From contig JAUCBN010000016.1 in the NCBI GenBank assembly GCA_035048815.1, positions 3,030,501 through 3,094,500 on the forward strand: a stretch of 64,000 nt of DNA, in the 5' to 3' direction. The notes beneath the pieces were generated by a model. The model was not told the DNA's origin. It saw nothing but the letters and a program-made list of their open reading frames with translations, and ran no database searches. The position numbers were made by a program, and so were the translations under genes. Positions 49,923-61,400 of the stretch are shown here, one piece after another (the first letter of the stretch is position 1; the number at the start of each line of letters is the position of its first letter). Origin of the DNA: Abelmoschus esculentus (Eukaryota > Streptophyta > Magnoliopsida > Malvales > Malvaceae).

Positions 49923-50373
49923 CTAACAATTCTTGAAACAATAACATTTTGGAAACCAAGAATCTCTGCATTTTCCACCATCATAATTCTCGTAGGCTAT
50001 GCACAGAGTATCACATTGTTTCTCATCAATGCACATCCCTATATACTCCCCGCTTAGATAGTAACAAGTTTTACCCTCCACCATCATAGGCCTCATCTCA
50101 CCTTTATTTTAACAAAAAAAATGAAAGCAAAATATTAGAAAATATTAAATATTTAAACATATAAAATTATAAAAATAAGATTGAAGGTATGTTATTTTTA
50201 AAAATGAATATCAAATATGAATATAAAGAAATTTTTATATTTACATACACGTGAAGTTATAAATATTTTACTAAAACTCTAAAAATTTAACAAAATATTA
50301 AAGAAAAACCTGTTGATAGAAGAAGAATCAGAAGAAGAAAAGTAGTTGAAAATAAACGGACTAATCGTTCCAT
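49923..50373 (-). CDS. Defensin-like peptide, unit 20 (intact, 80 aa)
   Basis: Exons are 50310-50373 and 49923-50101, with a 208-bp intron, GT/AG, phase 1. The signal peptide starts MERLVRLFSTTFLLLILLLS. From EMRPMMVEGK to the final FKNC the protein is identical to unit 9 by hand translation, with C-x10-C-x5-C-x3-C-x10-C-x7-C-x1-C-x3-C spacing. The nucleotide sequences differ at several synonymous sites. It is the last member of the YENYDGG subfamily before the divergent unit 21. Confidence 0.87.
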
Positions 50374-50464
50374 ATTTTGAATAAAATTTAGGCGGGGGAA
50401 GCAATCTAATAAATATGTAAATAGATAAGTGAAAAGAACTATGAAAGTGAATAATTTTAAGACA

Positions 50465-50474
50465 TTTATATATA
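50465..50474 (-). promoter_or_regulatory. TATA box of defensin-like unit 20
   Basis: TATATATAAA on the minus strand, about 92-101 bp upstream of the ATG at 50373. Confidence 0.6.
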
Positions 50475-51745
50475 AAAACAGAATAGCAAGATAAAAAGGA
50501 TAACATAAACGTATTTTTCATAAAAATTTGAACTTCTTTTTAATTAAATTCGATTATCGTTAATACTATGTTTTAACAGTAAATTTTAACTGTTTTTTCA
50601 GACTTTATACCATTTTAATGTACTGTTTTTTAAACATTTAATGCCACGACGTTAAAAGTAAAATTGTCGAATGTTCCTTTTAAAAAATTTAAAGCTTTTC
50701 TTTTAGTATTATTAAAATCTATTTTAATTTTTGGGTGTATAAAATTTTAGAAACATGATGTTAAATTTAGGGGTATTCGTCTTTATAGTGATTATATGTA
50801 AAGGTAAAACTACATTTAAGATAATAGTTTACGATAATACAATTATTGATCCATTTCTTCAATTATTTTGATTACTATTATCTTGTTAGTGCTATTCTTT
50901 TATGTTATAATAAAATTTTACCGATAATTATTATGTCAGTATTTAATCTCTTAAAACTAAATAAAATTAAACAAATCAATAATAATCAATTGCATATTTT
51001 TTATATTATTATTTTTACTATCATCATTCTTCTTTATAATATTTTAAGTAATAAAGATTTGTTTAGTCCTTGAATTATTTTTACACATTGATCTTTAATT
51101 TTTTTATGTAACACAATTTGATTTTTCGTTATAATATGACTAATTTATAACATAAATGACCAATAAAAAATTATCATACGCATTTATTGTCGAAACAAAC
51201 ATTTTATAAATTAAAAACTTAATTACTCAATTGGTCCCTGATACTTTTCCCCATCGTTGAGCTTCATCTTCAACCTCTCGACACACCGTCAATACCCACC
51301 AACTCCTTACCTCACATTACCACAGGCAACAACCAGGACCAACAACATTTTTTTATGTCATTTCCTCCCTACCCGACACAGACAGGTTGAAATCCTTGTA
51401 AATATGTGTCATTAAACTTTTATTTAATGTACCACAATTGTTTTTATTTGATTCATCTTAATTTCAGACAATTAGTTCCAGAAGTATATAAAAGATTTAA
51501 AATAACTAAAATAAATGTCATTGTATATGTGAGGGTAAACATCAAAAATATATATTTAATAAAATATGACGAGTCATCGCATAAAATAAAAAATATATAT
51601 TAATGGATTGTTCATAGTATATGGGTAATGAACAAAATCCATATCCTTTTGTGTCCCTTTATGTTTTATTAATAGACGTGATATAAAATTATATGTATAA
51701 CATATAAATGAATACAAAAAAGAATAAAAGAATTTAATTCATTGG

Positions 51746-52241
51746 CTAACACTCCTTGAAACAGAAGCATCGAGGAATAAAGCCTTTGCATTCTCCGCCT
51801 TCAAATTTCTCCTTGGACTCGCATATAACAGCACATTCACTGGTACTTAAGCATAACCCCTCGAACATAGTGCTCGGAGACTCGCAATTTCTACCCTCCA
51901 CCATTGTAGGCCCTAACTCAACTTTATTTTATAAAAAAATATAAAAGTAAGAAAATTAATGAAATTTAAAGTATTTAAATAAGAGGTTATGAAACTGAAG
52001 AAAAATATGATTGAAGATACGTTATTCCAAAGAATGAATATTAAATATATATAAATTTTTATATTTATATGCATGATTGTTGTGTTGAATATTTTACTAA
52101 AATCTTAAATTCAAAGCGAATAATATAATCAATTTATAAGATAAAAAATTTAAAAGAAAATTGCAGAAAAACAAAACCTGTTGTCAGAAGAATCATCAAA
52201 AGGAGAAAAGTTGCTGAAAATGAAACAAAGAATCGTTCCAT
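51746..52241 (-). CDS. Defensin-like peptide, unit 21 (intact, 79 aa), most classical member
   Basis: Exons are 52178-52241 and 51746-51921, with a 256-bp intron, GT/AG, phase 1. The signal peptide is MERFFVSFSATFLLLMILLT. The linker is ELGPTMVEGR and the domain starts NCESPSTMFEGLC, close to the classical plant defensin pattern RTCES.S..FKG.C. Spacing is C-x10-C-x5-C-x3-C-x10-C-x6-C-x1-C-x3-C with a GEC-x6-C gamma-core. It is acidic (about -2). Flanks are less repetitive than elsewhere. It may be the array's founder-like copy at the edge next to the conserved genes. Confidence 0.86.
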
Positions 52242-52338
52242 TTTACGAAACATATTTGTGGAAATGAGCAATAGCCAACGCACGCGTACGTGTATGAGCG
52301 CACGTTAGAGAGATGTGAAAGCCAAGCACCAAGAAACA

Positions 52339-52346
52339 TTTATATA
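52339..52346 (-). promoter_or_regulatory. TATA box of defensin-like unit 21
   Basis: TATATAAA on the minus strand, about 98-105 bp upstream of the ATG at 52241. Confidence 0.6.
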
Positions 52347-52439
52347 AAGACTAGAGTCGAAGCGAGAAAAAGGGACAAACACAAATCTTCCTTAAGAGGC
52401 GTAAGTTAACAGCTTTATATAGAATGGAAAATTTCGTAA

Positions 52440-53700
52440 ACTCCTAGGATATGATTATTGTAGCATTTTATTGGGTAATAAAAATAATAAATTATTAAAA
52501 AATACCTTAAAAAGTTTTTTCTTACATTATTTGTACTCTAAGCATTCACCTAAAACCTAATACACTTGAGTATACATATACGTTTGAACTTAGTGAGTAT
52601 AGTCTATGAAAAAATATACAATACGACACTAACAGATGTTGGCCAATTGAATATTAATTATTGTTAGTGTTTCAAAGTTCCTTTTATACTCTCAATTGAG
52701 TTCCTAATGGTTGGAGGTTGTTGGAATTAAATTAAAATCGTTGGAATAAATTTTCATGCTCAATTTTATCTTCTAAACATGTTGATATCAATACGCATGT
52801 ATGGGTGTATCGGTATGTTTCTTCTTATGAAAAGAGTCATTAAAAACGTGTCGAATTTCAAGTATCAATATGTCCTGGGTGTACTAATACGGTGGATCGA
52901 TATGCCTTGGTCCGTTTCGATACGGGATTGATACGTGTATCTGTACAATTGTATGGAAATAGTCAGTAAGAGTTTAAAAGAAAGGGTATTGATACGTCTA
53001 TATGTTTATCGATACACCCCGCTTTCATATCAGTACACTTAATTTTGTACCAGTGTGAATTTTTAGTCTGAAAATTACTATAATTAAAATTTTTACCAAT
53101 ATCGATACAAGATCTACCATATTAGTACGCTTTTAGAGTAAACTTAAGTTTAACCGCTTAAAAATGTTTTGAATATTTTAAAAAATAATAAAAATATCTC
53201 GAATTTATTTTAAAATTGTTTCAACTTATAATATTTTTGAATTCTTCTCGATTTAATCCTGGTTCTGAATTAATTTAACATTCCCATAAGCGTACATGAC
53301 AAATTTTGAATGAATGTATAATTTTAACTATTTGATTTATGTATAAAAAAGCTTCACTCGTTAAATACATATTAATAGACATTTTAGGTGAACGATAGAG
53401 ATCAAATTGATTCAAAAATATGTTATATTTAATACTACATATTATTAGATTTAGTGGATGACTTGTGAAAACATTATCTTTACAAAAGCAATAAAACACG
53501 TGCATTGATACCATCCACACAATTTCAATATTGGCACCTTAGAAATCTGGTCTTCCAAATGAAATGAACAATCTGATCAAAAAGAGAAGGCATAAGTATT
53601 TGAGTGTCATATATACATAATAAAAGTTTATGGTTCTTGCATCCCCTTCTCTCATAAATAAACTCCCTTGAAGACCAACAGAAACTAAAAAAACAGGGAC
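52440..53700. other. Intergenic region, no gene recognised
   Basis: The repeat units stop here. The stretch 52780-53110 has many variants of 'ATCGATAC' and 'TTGATACG', a degenerate short-motif repeat. An 81-codon minus frame at 53275-53520 has no recognisable features. Part of 53530-53760 is presumably the 3' UTR of the minus-strand gene that follows. Confidence 0.5.
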
Positions 53701-53763
53701 TTTAGAGTTTGGAAACCAAAAACTTGAACTCTTGGTGGAACACCAGTGCCATCTTCACAACAT

Positions 53764-56700
53764 TCATTCCCATGCAACTAATACCATAGAATTGGCAAGT
53801 CCTGCCTCCTCGAATGTTAACTTGTTATCGTAATCCAGAGATTTCGAAGCTCCTGGAATTGGTTGGGTCAACCGGAATGGCTTTGATTCAGCCTCACCAA
53901 GTTGAGAATAACAGAATGACCATAGTAGCTGCAAAATCAATAGTCAATGATACATTTTTCTCACAAATTTTCAAGTTCAACTCCAATGGTCACTACTCCC
54001 TGATCCCAAAAAAATGGAATGAAGGGATATACATGTTAAACATGTGTGTTTTTGTCATGTAGATCATTTTAAACTAGTATAAGTCATTTAATGCAACACC
54101 TGTATGGACTAGAAGGGGAGGAATCTGAGAAAGATCAGTTCAAACGATTCACCAATGCTGTTTAGATGCCAAGATTTTGTCATCTTAATAATGAATGTTC
54201 CACAACATTTGCAAATCAGTTAAGACACATTCTGACGGTGTGCCATACAGCAAGCAACCTCCAATGAAATATAGATGAAGCTGCAAATTCTTAGCTCCGA
54301 CAGGGATCATCCCAGGAAATCCAGACTTAAACCAAAATTCTAATATATAAATGATAACAAATAAGAGAAGAAAAAAAAATATAAGCTCCTGAAAGTATGC
54401 TTACCTGTATTGGATCAGCTCGGAGAAAATTTCTCTGTACCCTGCGTCCATCAGGAAGACGGACTCCAACCCTACATAAGAGGTTCCTATCACCCTTAGG
54501 TTCATCAGGTAGAGGTGGATATGCAGGTTTCTTAGTCGAACATGGCTCCTCATCAGTAGTGGGTGATGCTTTATCATCTGAAGTTTTAACAGTCTCCTTT
54601 GCACTCTCCATAGACGCTGCTATGGCTCTTAAAATTTCTGTATCTTCATTTGTTTCGGTGGTTGACGCTATAGCAAAATAAATTGACATTACTCACAGAC
54701 AATCAAACAGATTCATAAACAGCATATATTATTCTGCATGGATTTTTTTCCTGTTTCTTATAAGTCATTCCTTCTTTCTATTACCCACGAATGCAGTATT
54801 ATGTACAGAATTAGCACACATAGAAAACCCCTTGAAAGGTTCAAGCTGGAGCTTTCTCTCTATTCAATCAAAATATTGTCAACTTTACTGCCTTTCTTGC
54901 AACAGGTCTTGGCACTACATCTTATATTAACCAAAATTAGGGTGTGATACAAGTATGCAATGCACCAGAGACTGAAACTTATGAGAGTTAACTCATTCTC
55001 TACCAATAAACTTTAACTAGGTGTAGGAAAGAAGATATGATTACCTTTAATTTTTTGTTGCGGTGTAACAGAGCTTCCTCTTGGACGTTTATGAGACAGA
55101 GTTGCGTGATAATCCCTTGGGTCACCATCCATGAATTGAACCAGGTCCTAATGGTTAAAATGCCTCATATCAAATCAAAAGCCATACCAAAAATTCTTCA
55201 ACTATCACAAACTATTATTTTATTAACCTCCATTTAAAACCATTTCATTTTTGCTTATTTTCCTAAGAACTTCTAATCTGCATTAATGTTACAAAATAGA
55301 TACCTCCAGCAAACTCTCAGGTTGAACCATTCCACACCAGGAGCGCATTTTCTGCCCCGTGATTGGGTCAATAACAAGCACTACGGGAATCGAATCTAGT
55401 TTATAATAGGTGCAAACTTTCCTCCCCTCACTTGTATCATCATATACCTATATCCATAAGACAGCATCAATAAAATAAAGTATGTAAATAAACAAGAGAG
55501 GCAAAAATACAATGTTAACCACAATCAAATGATAAAGAGAAAAAAAAAAACATTCCAATGATGCAATAGCATCTGTGATGGAGAGGAAATACTAATCACT
55601 ATGGAAATTGAAAAAAGATGATAAACATGATTGGATTAGGGTTAAAGAAAAAAGTTCTGGGATATTCCAGCAACCAATCCTATTAAAATTCTCTTAATGA
55701 TAATAATGATAACTGCTCTAATAACCTTCTAGTATAGTATCTATAACAAAATTCTCATAATAGTCCTATGCTAATCACATAACTATCTAAAAGAACAAAA
55801 AAAGATGAACAAGGTAAAGACGTCGTCAATCTGATAAGAAAATAAATGGAAGGTGAAAAACATAGAATATGGGTAAAACTGATAGTAGATTATGAGAGAG
55901 AAAGAAGGCAAACAGGGTCAAGAGAACTAGAAAGCACCATCTGACCTGCCAGAAAACAAAGTTGGTGCTAACAGTTTGAGAAACTGCTTCATTCCCCCAT
56001 GTATCTCGATTAAGCTTCAAAAACACATACAGCATCAGAAAATAAGATTATGTTATAAGCCACTTCAAACCCAGGGAATGAAGTAAAAGCTTTTGTAGTT
56101 TAAACTAGAAGGGCAAGACTCGAGCAATACCATATGTGAGCTGAATTCCTTGGTAGATTGTATGTTCACAAGGAGCCACTTACCTTCAACAGATGCAGCA
56201 GCTTTTGCCTAAATCATAGACATATAGACTTTGGTTAAACTGAATCTAAAAGTTAAACAGAAAAATATTAGAAAATACAATCTCAAAAAACAATTTTCTA
56301 GTCAACACTAATCCACAAGGCACAAAATATCACTTTTTCCCAAAACAAAGTTATAAGACCTAGGTCTGCACTACATGGTGAAACAAGGGATATTATCACT
56401 TGAAAGAAGGACAACACTTTGAGGTTGATATACAAATCACTTCAATTGAAATAAGAAATGCTAAGAAAATCAATATACTTTTTCAAATGGTCCCTGGAAC
56501 ATAAGATGAAAAGGAGGACGATACAAAGAGGCAAGGTTATCTCGAGGAGCATCCACTGTGGAAGAAGAACCTTCATCTGATTCCCAAACCCCGGGGCGTT
56601 TCATTTCTTCGTCAAAATTCCGGAAAGCAATTAAAGAACCAGACTGTTGAGGAGGTAATCCCAATCTTGATGCTCTGTATGAATATTAGAAAATGAAATA

Positions 56701-57609
56701 TTACCACATGAGGAATTATTAGGAAATTGCAGTAAAATTCTCTCCAAACCATACAACAACTAAAGACAATATAAACATGCATGGGCTAACATAGACACGC
56801 ACACACAAATGAATGACCATAAAAGAAAAAACATATACATTTGCAATTTCATATAGAGAAAAGAAGAAGAATATACCACTGCAACAAGCAAGCTGTTAAA
56901 AATATAAAGTGAAAGATACCCATATAGCAGTGATGCATCATCATAAAGTGTCTCCCTTACTACAGGTAAAGGAGGGCGTACTTCCTCTCCCCCAATGTGT
57001 CCAACATTTCTGATTCCAGATTCTTTCAACGCACTGAGTAACGTTAGAAACGAATGACAAAAACATCAGTAAATATTATGAAAACAAACAATTGGGTGCT
57101 GAATTAGAGTAAACATTAATGCAAATCTCTAACCCAGAATTTTGATCAACCCAAGAATCTACGTTTTCCACAGCTGGAGACTCAGAAGTCGCTGCACCTA
57201 CACCACCTTCATTACCGACATAAAACAGCTGAAGAGCTTCATCAAGCTTCCAGCTTGTTGCCTGTTTACCACAATTTTTTAACCATTGAGCAAACGACAT
57301 AAATAACAATAGTCTTCTCAGAAATTAAAGTAAAAATATATATTCTCAGCAAGTCAAAAATAATAACAGATTTCCTTGGGTGTATCAAAAAAATTTAGGG
57401 GAAAGAGAAACAAAAAATAAAAAACTTGCCGATTCCATGTATATCAAAAAAAAACTTCGAACTTTATGAAACAAATGCCAAAAATTAGAGATTTGATGAA
57501 AGCTTACTTGCAAAAACTGCATGGCAGTTTCTGCAGTTTGACCAACGGCGATCTCGAGAAAGGAGGAAACCATGGTCTGCTTATCACTGTCAGACAACAT
57601 TCCCTCCAT
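53764..57609 (-). CDS. PUX7: PUX7-like UBA/UAS/UBX protein (CDC48 adaptor), frameshifted in exon 5
   Basis: Ten exons: 57508-57609, 57134-57261, 56920-57033, 56479-56674, 56131-56210, 55946-56014, 55304-55447, 55045-55147, 54405-54667 and 53764-53928, all with GT/AG introns. Without the lesion the protein is about 453 aa. A UBA-like N-terminus (FLEIAVGQTAETAMQFLQ, ATSWKLDEALQLFYVGN) spans about 1-50. A UAS thioredoxin-like domain (RPPFHLMFQGPFEKAKAAA to MVQPESLLE) spans about 165-277, and a UBX domain (CRVGVRLPDGRRVQRNF, final exon) about 370-453. Such proteins recruit ubiquitinated cargo to CDC48/p97. Exon 5 is 80 nt where 78 are needed: an extra TG near 56158-56163 shifts the frame to a stop in exon 7. 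The ATG at 57609 matches family starts. Confidence 0.85.
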
Positions 57610-58430
57610 TTGCCCTCTTTCTTTTCGTTCCTCAATTTCCAAATCGAATTCCCAATACGGAATCCGATTTCAAGACCCTAGATAGATTAATTCAGCTCAA
57701 TTTGGGGGAGAAATCGAGAAAGAGGAGAGTCCTGGTGAATATTTGGGGTTCCAATTGGGGGATTTGCCTAATATCTATAATCTTGAGCTCCGAAACATAA
57801 ATCTGTTTAGAGAAGGAAGACCAGTGGGATTCTGTTTTCTTTTGGATGTTTTTAATTAGGCTAAGTAGAAACGTGAGTGTTTAAACTATATTTCTTCTTA
57901 TAAAAGAAAAATATTTTTATTTTTAAAAAACTACATGTTTAATAATTTATTTGTAAGCTTGAATTTTTTATATATCGTAACTTATTTTTAATTTTAGATA
58001 AAAATTATTTTAAATTATTTTTATTTTTAAATTTTAAGCTTGTAATCTCGCATCCATTTAACTAACATAATTGTTATATTTATATAAAAAATAAAATCAA
58101 ATTATATAATATAAATTTTAAAAATATTGTAAGGGTTAGAATTTAAATTTGACTCCTAGGTCCCTGACAAATGTTCCATTCCCTCAATAAAAGACGGAAG
58201 CTAATATTGGTGACTGAAATACAAAGTTTTGAAAGTAGAATGTTCAATGTATTGTTTTCCCAAAAGTATTTCCCCACTGTTGAACAAAAAGAGTGTCCTA
58301 AATCAAACAATTTCAAGACCCGCGTTTTGTCGGGCGCATCCCGCCATTTTTCATCTCTGCGCTTCCATCTCTGATCTGTTATCTTCTCCACTAAAACAGA
58401 GTGAGAAATAAGAAACGGAATTGAGTTGGA
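57610..58430. promoter_or_regulatory. Divergent intergenic region between PUX7-like and CHR19-like genes
   Basis: 821 bp separate the two start codons. The PUX7 side (57610-57840) is mixed composition and probably 5' UTR plus proximal promoter. 57860-58130 is very AT-rich, and 58140-58430 precedes CHR19. No clear TATA box stands out for either gene. Short frames here (58143-58411) are chance. A shared promoter is plausible from spacing alone. Confidence 0.55.
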
Positions 58431-61400
58431 ATGAAGCGCGTTTTCGAGGAAATATCAGATGAAGAATGGGAGAATCACTCTTTCAAGCCTTCTCTTGTTT
58501 TAAAGAAAAACCCTAACCCTCCTCCGATTGAGTCATTCGCTTTCAATTCCCAAACTCAGCATACTCTTTCCGACCAAAGCAGCGACAATTGCGTCGAAGT
58601 ACAACATCTGGACGATGAAGATTCTAACTTGGAAGACGACGATGTTGAGCCCGAGGATGCCGGCCAGGTCAACCGTGCCCGTCGATTCATCATTGACGAC
58701 GAAGAAGAAGGTGAGGATGAAGATGTAAAGGACGACGACGAGAATGGTTTTGAGGAGGTGTATGATGTTGAGTCGAGTGAAGAGGAGGAATTGCAAGTGG
58801 ATGACGTGGTGGGGAAGGCGTTGCAGAAGTGTGCGAAAATATCAGCGGAGTTAGGAAGGAGCTGTACGGGAGTTCCGGTGCTTTTTGCGAACGATATTCC
58901 GAAGTAGAAGCTTCTTCTGTGAGAATCGTTACGCAGGTATAAGAAGAAAAAAAAAAGCTTAAGGCTGTTATCACTTGAATTCTGCTTTAGTTTAATGGAA
59001 ATGACCAAATACTGCAAACTGATGGTGCTTGAAAAATTTTAATTCTATGTTCATTTTAGTTTAGCCAATTATTTTTGAGACACTACATGGAAAAAATGGG
59101 AATGTATACAATGCATTATCTTTTCTATATCAACTTTGTTGTTTCCAGATCGATTTGTCTGTAAATTGGAATATTTCTTATTCTTGCAGAATGATGTTGA
59201 CGTAGCATGTGGGGTAGTGGATTCGGATTTCCAGCCAGTTCTCAAGCCATATCAACTGGTTGGTGTAAATTTTCTTCTTTTGTTGCATCGGAAAGGTATT
59301 GGTGGAGGTACTTGTTCTAATCTTTTAACATCATTGGTAGGCTTTATATTTCTAGTTCTTTTAGTGTCTTTATTGATGTTGTACCTAGAATAAGAAATTG
59401 CAGTTGTTTGTGGGGGATTTGAATATTATAATACCTGAGAAACAAGAGCAGACTTTTTCCTCTGACTTAAAAAATGCTCTGCTCACTCATAAGTGTTTCT
59501 ATCAGCCTGCAATATTCAAGTACCTCTGGAGATTGTTAATCTTGATTCTGTGATTAAAAGTTAAGATGAAGAAATGAAACATAAAGTTCATAAATCATAA
59601 CTATGGGTTGTATTATTGATTCTTCTGTTGCATAATAATGCATTAACTTTCTCAATCACTTGCTTGAAATGTATCAATAGCCTTCTTGAGTAAGGAAGAA
59701 GGTAGGAACCTTGAGTGATGGTTAGATAATCTGAAGGTCTTATACTATTAACTTCTGACAGAATGATTTTGAACTTGTTAAGTTTATGACAGACCATGAA
59801 GAAGATCCATTGAGATTTATACTTGTTCTAGTTAGTTTCCAATTTCACAAGAAGGCTGCGACAGCGACAATAATTTGTCAGGGTCGAGTCCTGCTGAATC
59901 TGATTTTTGATTGACAAAACAGGGAATTTTGTTTCTATAATACTATGCACTGATGTTACTACTTAAGTAATTTGGTATTCCAAATTTCTTGTTGCCTTAA
60001 GAGTGCAGCCTCTATTACTTGTTGGTGCCTTGCTTTCTAGATATTTCTCTTAAGAATTTTGGATGCTGATTGTTAGATCTCTGTTGATTTATTTAATTCT
60101 GTATTTATTTTGCACCTCCTTCATCTTCAATTCTCTAGTCTTTTTATTTGTCAAATTCATTCCCCAAGTTATTTGATGATGCCTCTAGGGGCAGTCATTT
60201 GACTAAGTATTTAGGTATGGAAGCATTATAGTTAGTAACTCAAGGCTCAACGCATATGTGTGTGTATGTATATTATATATGTATGTGTTTTATGTTTTAG
60301 ATCACTGACATTGTTTGGATGAATAAATTACATTTTTTTTGTATATGTGCAGCTATATTGGCAGATGAAATGGGTCTTGGGAAAACCATTCAGGTATTTG
60401 ATTTCTGATTTCTTGCCTTCAATAATCGTATTTGTATTTTGTTTGATTAGATTGCTTTTATCTACAGGCTATAACATATCTGACTCTACTGAAGCATCTG
60501 AAAAACGATCCTGGTCCTCATTTAATAGTTTGTCACGCCTCACTTTTGGAGAACTGGGAAAGAGAACTTAAGAACTGGTGCCCCTCTTTTTCTGTACTTC
60601 AGTATCATGGTGCTGGCCGAGCAGCTTACTCAAAAGAGTTGAGCTATTTGTCCAAAGCTGGATTACCACCTCCATTTAATGTTCTTCTTGTGTGTTATTC
60701 ACTTTTTGAAAGACACGTGTATACTACATTGTTAACTGGGATTTTATGTTTGTGTTATATTCTATCTTCTGTCTGTGCATGTATGTTTGGCTTTTTTATT
60801 AGTGGTTTCCACTTTCCACAGTGTACAGCAGAAGGATGATCGGAAAATTTTGAAACGTTGGCATTGGAGTTGCGTTCTAATGGATGAGGCCCATGCTATG
60901 AAGGACAAGAATAGCTATAGGTGGAAAAATCTAAAGTCAGTTGCTCGAAATGCAAAACAGCGTCTTATGTTAACAGGAACACCTCTGCAAAATGATTTAC
61001 ATGTATTATCAGTGTTACTTTTACCTTCCTCTCCTAAAATAATTCTAAAATCTGAGTGTTTAAAGTAAATAACTGTTGCAGAGCATTGTGTTCTGAAGTG
61101 TTGCATGTAAGTGATATGGTTCATGTAGAAACTGTTGAAACAGTAGGTTTCACAGTAATTTTATTCATCATAATTCATCTTTACAAGATCAGTCTTTAAA
61201 GACTTAATTACATGAGTTTAACCTAGGTTAGGAATCCCTTAGATTTACAACTCTAATATCTTAGGATAGAGATCTAATCTATCTAAACTACTCCAGTTTA
61301 TCTACAGTAAATAAATAAATAAACTTTAAATTAACCTTATTTAATACAAAAACACTCCCCCTCAAGCTGGTGAGTATAATCCCAGCTTGGATGTGAATTC

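Larger units (their letters stand above)
860..52440 (-). repeat. Tandem array of about 21 defensin-like gene units
   Basis: A unit of about 2-3 kb recurs through the whole stretch, always in the same order on the minus strand: TATA box, signal-peptide exon, intron, cysteine-rich exon, then a shared 3' spacer. Landmarks are the exon 1 stretch reading 'TGAAAGTAAACGA' on the plus strand and the exon 2 stretch 'CAAGTTTTACCCTC'. Units with an exon 2 (full or once full) start at 1659, 5030, 7480, 10917, 13678, 17250, 19572, 21383, 24591, 27652, 36493, 46941, 49923 and 51746. Relics lie near 9150, 23150, 26225, 35140, 44490, 45530 and 48530. Spacers hold AT-rich repeated modules and transposon insertions but no other gene that I recognise. 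Confidence 0.88.

Noticed and set aside
52780..53110. Satellite or regulatory array of ATCGATAC motifs
   Set aside because: The motif is frequent but irregular in spacing and sequence; too degenerate to support a specific claim.
53814..54062. 82-codon plus-strand frame
   Set aside because: It overlaps the last exon of the PUX7-like gene on the opposite strand, which has clear UBX-family sequence.
58556..59017. 153-codon minus-strand Ser-rich frame
   Set aside because: It is the antisense shadow of the acidic Asp/Glu-rich CHR19 exon 1.
60546..61068. Separate plus-strand proteins at 60546-60839 and 60775-61068
   Set aside because: They are CHR19 exons 4 and 5 read through into introns.
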